Assembly: GCA_005789925.1 (NCBI GenBank)
Contig: SXWG01000156.1
Location: 1 to 25,126, forward strand
DNA: 25,126 bases
Source: Actinomycetota bacterium
GTDB taxonomy: Bacteria; Actinomycetota; Acidimicrobiia; Acidimicrobiales; Ilumatobacteraceae
Direction of reading: 5' to 3'
Below the pieces are notes generated by a model that saw only the letters and a list, made by a program, of their open reading frames with translations, was not told where the DNA came from and ran no database searches. Below, in pieces: positions 20,489 to 25,126 of the stretch; position 1 is the stretch's first letter; every line of letters begins with the position of its first letter. The translations under genes were made by a program, and so were the position numbers.

Positions 20489-21228
20489 AGCAATGGCGCG
20501 CCCAGACATTGGCCGAGTTGCGTCTTCTCGCTCGCAACGGTGAGCAGCTACTTCTCACAATCGGCATACCCGTGTTGCTTCTCGTGTTCTTCTCCGTCGT
20601 CGACGTGTTGCCGACCGGAGAGGGCGATGCGATTGACTTTCTCCTACCAGGGGTGCTCGCCATCGCGCTCATGTCGACAGCAATGGTCAGCCTTGGCATC
20701 GCCACTGGTTTCGAACGCTCATACGGGGTGTTGAAACGACTCGGCGCCACCCCGCTTGGTCGTCCTCGATTGATCGCCGCGAAGGTCGCCAGTGTCGTGA
20801 GCGTGCAGGTCTTTCAATTCGTCGTTCTCGCCATCATCGCCGCATTGCTCGGTTGGTCTGCGAGCGACATGAACATCGCAGCCCTTCTCATCGGTTTTCT
20901 CTTCGGCACAGCCAGCTTCGTGGGCATCGGCTTGCTGCTTGCCGGAACACTTCGAGGCGAGATCAACCTCGCAGCCCAAAACGGCTTGTACCTATTGATG
21001 TTGTTGCTGAGCGGAATGATCATCGATGCCGACTCAATGCCTGCCGCGCTCAACTCACTCGCAACTGCCTTGCCCTCTGGCGCGCTCGCGACGATCTTCC
21101 GCACTGCGACGGGCCATTCTTCTGACGCACTTGCCGGCCCCACCATGGTTCTCATCGCCTGGTCTGCCGCGGCATTGACTCTCACAGGTCGCAACTTCAG
21201 TTGGTCGCCGAGCGACTCGCGCCGCTGA
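20485..21228 (+). CDS. ABC-2-type exporter permease
   Basis: 247 residues with about six transmembrane helices. The N-terminal cytoplasmic lead is QWRAQTLAELRLLARNGEQL, then LLLTIGIPVLLLVFFSV and AIALMSTAMVSLGIATGFER. The helical core includes GTASFVGIGLLLAGTLRGE and a loop LSGMIIDADSMPAALN typical of ABC-2 permeases. Its four-base overlap with the ATPase gene indicates a two-component exporter. The stop is one base from the convergent GNAT stop, and there is no room for a dedicated terminator. Confidence 0.92.
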   Translation: MKQWRAQTLAELRLLARNGEQLLLTIGIPVLLLVFFSVVDVLPTGEGDAIDFLLPGVLAIALMSTAMVSLGIATGFERSYGVLKRLGATPLGRPRLIAAKVASVVSVQVFQFVVLAIIAALLGWSASDMNIAALLIGFLFGTASFVGIGLLLAGTLRGEINLAAQNGLYLLMLLLSGMIIDADSMPAALNSLATALPSGALATIFRTATGHSSDALAGPTMVLIAWSAAALTLTGRNFSWSPSDSRR

Positions 21229-21229
21229 G

Positions 21230-21697
21230 TCAGAGGTCTTTGCGCATCACGTCGACGCGGTGATGACCCAGCGCACCGACACGAACGTGTACCCAGCCAT
21301 GACGGGCGTACCACTCACTTTGATCATGGGTGTACAAGAACAACAACGCCACCCCAAGCCGCGCGGCTTCACCTTCGACATGTTCGAGCAATGCATTGGC
21401 GACCCCACGTCGCCGGGCGTCGGGGCGCACGAACAGCGCCGCCAACCATGGCCCTGGCTCTGTTGCATCTGGTAGTTCGTCGTCTGACACCAATGACGCT
21501 GTGCCGACCACTTCGTCGTTCAGCCACGCCACGTACACGAACGGAAGCTCGTCGTCTGATTCATCAGACTCAGCAACAATCTGCAGGTAGGTGTCAGGGG
21601 TGTCGGCGGGAAATGAGTTATGCCATTCTGCGTAGCTCCACGTCGCCACGACATTGCGGACGTCGGCGTCGGGCGGAATGCGCCCGCAATGAATCAT
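21230..21697 (-). CDS. GNAT-family N-acetyltransferase
   Basis: 155 residues. The acetyl-CoA-binding motif A is visible as PWLAALFVRPDARRRGVANALL (V-R-P-x2-R-R-R-G-V-A, about residues 84-103). Preceding it is VYVAWLNDEVVGTASLV and following it GVALLFLYTHDQSEWYARHGW, the usual motif B. The substrate is unknown. The ATG at 21697 overlaps the ctaG stop by four bases, which makes it the last gene of the oxidase operon. A role in respiration is not implied. Confidence 0.9.
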   Translation of the reverse strand: MIHCGRIPPDADVRNVVATWSYAEWHNSFPADTPDTYLQIVAESDESDDELPFVYVAWLNDEVVGTASLVSDDELPDATEPGPWLAALFVRPDARRRGVANALLEHVEGEAARLGVALLFLYTHDQSEWYARHGWVHVRVGALGHHRVDVMRKDL

Positions 21698-22623
21698 CGT
21701 GGTTCTGGTGCGGCCTTCACGCGACTGAAGGCTTCTTCGACGTCTTTGTACAACAAGACATCGTCAGTACCGACGATCTCTGCGTCTGATGGTGCTGAGT
21801 TCGGCTTGTACGACTGACGATCATTGAAGCCACCCATGAACTTCTTAAAGAACAGATAGATGATGACGAACCACATGAAGACTGATCCGCCCAGTTTCAT
21901 GATGCCGCCCGCCGCTTGCTGGTCAGACAACACCGAGACGCCCCACACGCGCACCGGAATGTCGTAATGGTCGTACACCGACCCTTCCGCAAACGTGAGC
22001 CACCCGGCTGGGACGGTGGGCACAAGTGACATCGCGAACATGTAGATCATCATTCCGCCGACCGACATACGAAGTTCCTGCGCAGGGCCACACACGGGCA
22101 ACCACATCAAGAGCGCTGAGGTCACCACCAGCACATGCACTCCGTAGTGCAAAGGTCCGTTGCTGGCACTCGCATTCACAATGCCCGGAATATGCGTGAT
22201 CATGACCACCAAATTGAAAAGTACTCCTGCGATGGCGGGACGGGCGAAGAATCGCACGACTGTGTAGGTGCGGGCATTCCCGACCAGCAATCTGAACAGC
22301 CACTCTGGGATGGCAAGCAAGGCGAGCGGCGGCACGAAATACGAGAGCGACATGTGTTGCACCATGTGCACCGAATACAGGTACTCCTCCGAGATGTCGT
22401 GCACCGGCCAATCGGTCGTGCCCCACAGCAGCAACATGGCGAGCACGAAGTAGGACACCTGGCGACGCGTGACGATGTTTCCTTCAGGTGCAAAGCGAGG
22501 GCCGATGACCTTCACTGCGTATGTGTACGCCCCAAAGAGGAATGCAATGAGCACCCACACCTCGATGTGGAGCTGGAAGCGCCACGGGTCTTGACTCACC
22601 TGTTCGGCGGCTGCGCGAAACAT
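21694..22623 (-). CDS. ctaG: caa3-type cytochrome c oxidase assembly factor CtaG
   Basis: 309 residues with about seven transmembrane helices. Features of the Caa3_CtaG family are present: TTDWPVHDISEEYLYSVHMVQH with its conserved histidines, SLSYFVPPLALLAIPEW, FNLVVMITHIPGIVNAS and HYGVHVLVV. CtaG helps insert copper into the oxidase in Bacillus and Actinobacteria. The C-terminal tail after about 260 is soluble. The ATG at 22623 has GGAGAT upstream, and the gene follows ctaF by 23 bases. Confidence 0.93.
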   Translation of the reverse strand: MFRAAAEQVSQDPWRFQLHIEVWVLIAFLFGAYTYAVKVIGPRFAPEGNIVTRRQVSYFVLAMLLLWGTTDWPVHDISEEYLYSVHMVQHMSLSYFVPPLALLAIPEWLFRLLVGNARTYTVVRFFARPAIAGVLFNLVVMITHIPGIVNASASNGPLHYGVHVLVVTSALLMWLPVCGPAQELRMSVGGMMIYMFAMSLVPTVPAGWLTFAEGSVYDHYDIPVRVWGVSVLSDQQAAGGIMKLGGSVFMWFVIIYLFFKKFMGGFNDRQSYKPNSAPSDAEIVGTDDVLLYKDVEEAFSRVKAAPEPR

Positions 22624-22646
22624 GGCCTATCTCCGTTCGAAGGGAA

Positions 22647-22961
22647 CTACGAAAAGAATTGAAACGTCGCAAGCGCCGCGAAGTAACAACCGAGTGCCAA
22701 CACGAGGCCGGCGTAGAACATGAAGCTGAAGAGCTTGTTGTCGAACTTCAAATGCATGAAATACGACACGACAATGATGAACTTCGCCACCATCATGATC
22801 ATCAATGACGGCATGAAGAACGGACCAAAATCCACGTAATACGTGGACACTTCGAGCGCAGTGATGACAGCGAGGATGATCGCGACTTTGATGTAGCCAC
22901 CATCAGTGAGACCGTGCTGTTCGTGCTCGGTGTGTTCTGCGTGTTCGGTAGCCGTTGACAT
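22647..22961 (-). CDS. ctaF: Cytochrome c oxidase subunit IV (CtaF)
   Basis: 104 residues: a His/Glu-rich N-terminus (ATEHAEHTEHEQHG) that could bind metal, then three transmembrane helices, including VAIILAVITALEVSTYYV and MIMMVAKFIIVVSYFMHLKF. The motif SYFMHLKFD is diagnostic of the prokaryotic COX4 family. This is an accessory subunit of the caa3-type heme-copper oxidase. It lies between ctaE and ctaG with gaps of 23 bases on each side. Confidence 0.93.
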   Translation of the reverse strand: MSTATEHAEHTEHEQHGLTDGGYIKVAIILAVITALEVSTYYVDFGPFFMPSLMIMMVAKFIIVVSYFMHLKFDNKLFSFMFYAGLVLALGCYFAALATFQFFS

Positions 22962-22984
22962 GGTTGCTGAGTGTCCTTCCGAGG

Positions 22985-23599
22985 TCAGGCGGGGATGAGG
23001 TAGACGAGAGTGAAGATGATGATCCAGACGACATCCACGAAGTGCCAGTAGAGACCCACGATCTCAACTGACTCTGCTTTGTCGCGGGTCACACGATTCT
23101 TCTGGATGATGCTTCGGGTGACGAGCAACATGATGACTCCGACCGTCACGTGCACGCCGTGGAAACCAGTGAGGGTGTAGAAGCTCGAGCTGAAGAGGCT
23201 CGTGGTGAAGCCCAGTCCTTCGCGGTAAAACGCGGTGAACTCATACACCTGGCCACCAACGAAGGTTGATCCGAGAAGAGCGGTCACGAGAAGCCACAAG
23301 TTTGTCTGCTGATCATTTCGACGCTGGGCGGAACTGACCGCCAACACCATTGTGAGCGACGACATGAGCAATACGAAGCTGCTGACAGAGGTGAACGGAA
23401 TGTCGTAGATCTGGTTCGGATGAGGGCCATTTGCCACGCGACCGCGATACAGCATGTAGGTGGAGATGAGCCCACCGAAGAGCAGGCACTCTGAACCGAG
23501 GAACAACCACATCGCAAGTTTGTTGTTCGACAAACCCGTCGAGGTGACATGGGCGCCATGGCCGGCGTCGTGTGCTGCGTGCACTGCTGTGTCAGCCAT
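22985..23599 (-). CDS. ctaE: Cytochrome c oxidase subunit III
   Basis: 204 residues with five transmembrane helices, normal for the short bacterial form. Family motifs are NNKLAMWLFLGSECLLFGGL, SLFSSSFYTLTGFHGVHVTVGV and the C-terminal GLYWHFVDVVWIIIFTLVYL. I chose the ATG at 23599 (ADTAVHAAHDAGHG follows), which overlaps the ctaD stop by eight bases and has AAGGAG about 10 bases upstream; a longer reading would extend far into ctaD. Confidence 0.96.
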   Translation of the reverse strand: MADTAVHAAHDAGHGAHVTSTGLSNNKLAMWLFLGSECLLFGGLISTYMLYRGRVANGPHPNQIYDIPFTSVSSFVLLMSSLTMVLAVSSAQRRNDQQTNLWLLVTALLGSTFVGGQVYEFTAFYREGLGFTTSLFSSSFYTLTGFHGVHVTVGVIMLLVTRSIIQKNRVTRDKAESVEIVGLYWHFVDVVWIIIFTLVYLIPA

Positions 23600-25126
23600 G
23601 GCTCGCCAACTCCTTCGACGCTCCACCTGCAGGCGGGTCATAATCCGAGTCCTCCGCGACAGATGGCTCCATGACCCATCCGAACGAGGACAAGAGCACG
23701 ACGGCTGCGCCGACGACCATCACCGGAACGCCGTAGAGCACGCCGAGACCGAGAACTCCGACGCCGATTGCCAACAAGAGCGGCCAGTACGAAGCAGACG
23801 GCAAGTGAATGTGGCTCTCGGCGTTGGCCTCTTCGTTGCGAACGATTTCTTCGCCGGTCGCGATCGCCTTCATCATGTGCGTCGCCTCATCCTCCACATA
23901 CTTGCGATGGAAGAACTCGTCGAGGTGATGCACGGTCGGGATGCGGTCGAAGTTGTGTTCCTTCGGTGGGCTCGTGGTTATCCACTCGAGCGTGCGTGCA
24001 TCCCACGGATCAAGCGGTGCCTGCTTGCCCTTACGTGCTGTTTGCACCATGTTGATGAGGAAGAACAACACTCCGAGTGCGAGCACGAACGAGCCGACCG
24101 AGGCGATCATGTTCCAGAAGCCGATGTTGAAGAAGCCTTCACCTGCGCGGGCTTCAGTCCACACGTACATACGGCGTGGCTGACCTTGCAGACCGAGAAT
24201 GTGCATCGGACCGAAGGTCATGTTCATTCCGATGAACATGAGCCAGAAGTTCCAGCTGCCCAACTTCTCGTTCAGCATCTTGCCGAACATCTTCGGCCAC
24301 CAGTAGTAGAAGCCAGAGAAGAGACCGAACACCATTCCACCAAACAACACATAGTGGAAGTGGGCCACGATGTAATACGTGTCGGTCTGTTGCGTGTCAG
24401 ACGGTGCAACCGAATGGGTGACACCAGAGAGACCACCGATCGTGAACAACACGACGAGACCAATGGCGAACTTCATTGCCGTGGTGAACCAAATCTTGCC
24501 ACCCCACATAGTGAGGGTCCAGTTGAAGATCTTCACTCCCGTTGGGATGGCGATCGCCATCGTCGCGATGGAGAAGACTGCCACCGACACCGGTCCGAGA
24601 CCTGCTGCGAACATGTGGTGAGCCCACACACCGAAACCGACAAACCCGATTGCCGCACCAGAGAACACGACGAACGGATACCCGAACAGCGGCTTACGTG
24701 AGAACGTCGGCAGCACTTCGGAGATGATTCCGAAGGCCGGAAGAATGAGCACGTACACCTCGGGGTGTCCGAAAATCCAGAACAAGTGCTGCCAGAGCAA
24801 TGGGTCCGCGCCTTGTGAAACGTCGAAGAAGGTGGCGCCAAAGGACCGTTGGAACATGAGCAGCACCAACGCCACGGTGATGACCGGAAGCGAGAACACC
24901 AGCAGGAACTGCACGACGAGGATCATCCAGGTGAACACCGGAAGCTTCATCATGGTCATACCAGGAGCGCGCATGTTCAGCACGGTCACGATCAGGTTGA
25001 TCGAACCGATGAGCGAACCGAGACCTGCGATCTGAAGGCCGAGGGTCCAGAAGTCGACACCATTGCTCGGTGAGAACACTGGTCCTGAATTCGGCGCGTA
25101 CATGAACCAACCACCGTCTGCGGCAC
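23592..25126 (-). CDS. ctaD: Cytochrome c oxidase subunit I, 5'-truncated by window edge, with C-terminal extension
   Basis: About 510 residues are in the window. The frame stays open to the right edge (AADGGWF precedes MYAPNSG), so the first helices and the D-channel region lie outside. Copper-B ligands are visible in FWIFGHPEVY (with the cross-linked Tyr) and WAHHMFAAG, and the heme a3/heme a ligands in VAHFHYVLFGG. After the last subunit I helix (FVLALGVLFFLINMV) there is a hydrophilic linker, then HIHLPSASYWPLLLAI and a second hydrophobic stretch, i.e. two extra helices fused to the C-terminus. The enzyme reduces O2 to water with proton pumping and is first in an operon with ctaE, ctaF and ctaG. 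Confidence 0.97.
   Translation of the reverse strand, partial: AADGGWFMYAPNSGPVFSPSNGVDFWTLGLQIAGLGSLIGSINLIVTVLNMRAPGMTMMKLPVFTWMILVVQFLLVFSLPVITVALVLLMFQRSFGATFFDVSQGADPLLWQHLFWIFGHPEVYVLILPAFGIISEVLPTFSRKPLFGYPFVVFSGAAIGFVGFGVWAHHMFAAGLGPVSVAVFSIATMAIAIPTGVKIFNWTLTMWGGKIWFTTAMKFAIGLVVLFTIGGLSGVTHSVAPSDTQQTDTYYIVAHFHYVLFGGMVFGLFSGFYYWWPKMFGKMLNEKLGSWNFWLMFIGMNMTFGPMHILGLQGQPRRMYVWTEARAGEGFFNIGFWNMIASVGSFVLALGVLFFLINMVQTARKGKQAPLDPWDARTLEWITTSPPKEHNFDRIPTVHHLDEFFHRKYVEDEATHMMKAIATGEEIVRNEEANAESHIHLPSASYWPLLLAIGVGVLGLGVLYGVPVMVVGAAVVLLSSFGWVMEPSVAEDSDYDPPAGGASKELASHG

Noticed and set aside
23460..24701. 413-codon plus-strand open frame opposite ctaE and ctaD
   Set aside because: Composition is rich in His, Arg and Glu with no domain, as expected for the complement of membrane-protein codons.

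Overview
The window looks like chromosomal DNA of a mid-GC actinobacterium, most likely from the class Acidimicrobiia (for example an Ilumatobacteraceae-type aquatic lineage). This is inferred from a WhiB7-type regulator, an actinobacterial Tad pilus locus, a SEC-C-tagged methionine aminopeptidase, Orn, a type I pantothenate kinase, a caa3-type oxidase cluster with CtaG and small CtaF, frequent GTG starts and dense gene packing. There is no tRNA, rRNA, CRISPR array, insertion sequence or prophage, and no gene-free stretch over 300 bases. The lineage call rests on gene content only.

Region 1 (1-7110, all minus strand): the 5' end of msrA runs off the left edge. Next to it is a secreted cysteine-containing protein with its own promoter. 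The rest is a tightly coupled Tad (Flp) pilus operon, in transcription order cpaB-like, tadA, tadB, tadC, a small pilin, two TadE-like pseudopilins, a TadG/E-like protein, and a membrane-anchored regulator with SARP-like winged-helix and BTAD-like regions. Most junctions are 4-base ATGA overlaps.

Region 2 (7230-14646): a divergent pair (unknown coiled-coil membrane protein / map) is followed by coaA. A minus-strand trio follows (Nudix hydrolase, thiamine-binding-like protein, DauR/YheO-type HTH protein), divergent from an M20 amidohydrolase. Then come dut, divergent from orn, and a metallo-beta-lactamase-fold hydrolase coupled to orn.

Region 3 (14658-17633): an acyl-ACP thioesterase gene is divergent from a short ORF, an intrinsic terminator and a whiB7-like gene. 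The short ORF, terminator and complementary segments resemble the uORF/attenuator leaders known upstream of whiB7/wblC. This is the most interesting regulatory element I see here. A TlpA-like thioredoxin and CcdA follow, forming a cytochrome c/thiol redox pair.

Region 4 (17581-25126): pdxH and serS on the minus strand, then an ABC-2 exporter pair on the plus strand. A minus-strand respiratory operon closes the window: ctaD (5' end outside the window), ctaE, ctaF, ctaG and a GNAT acetyltransferase.

Two start modes recur. Some genes have GGGGAG or GGAGG-type ribosome binding sites. Others have no Shine-Dalgarno but a TANNNT hexamer 5-8 bases before ATG/GTG, the layout expected of leaderless actinobacterial transcripts. 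I used this pattern to choose several starts.
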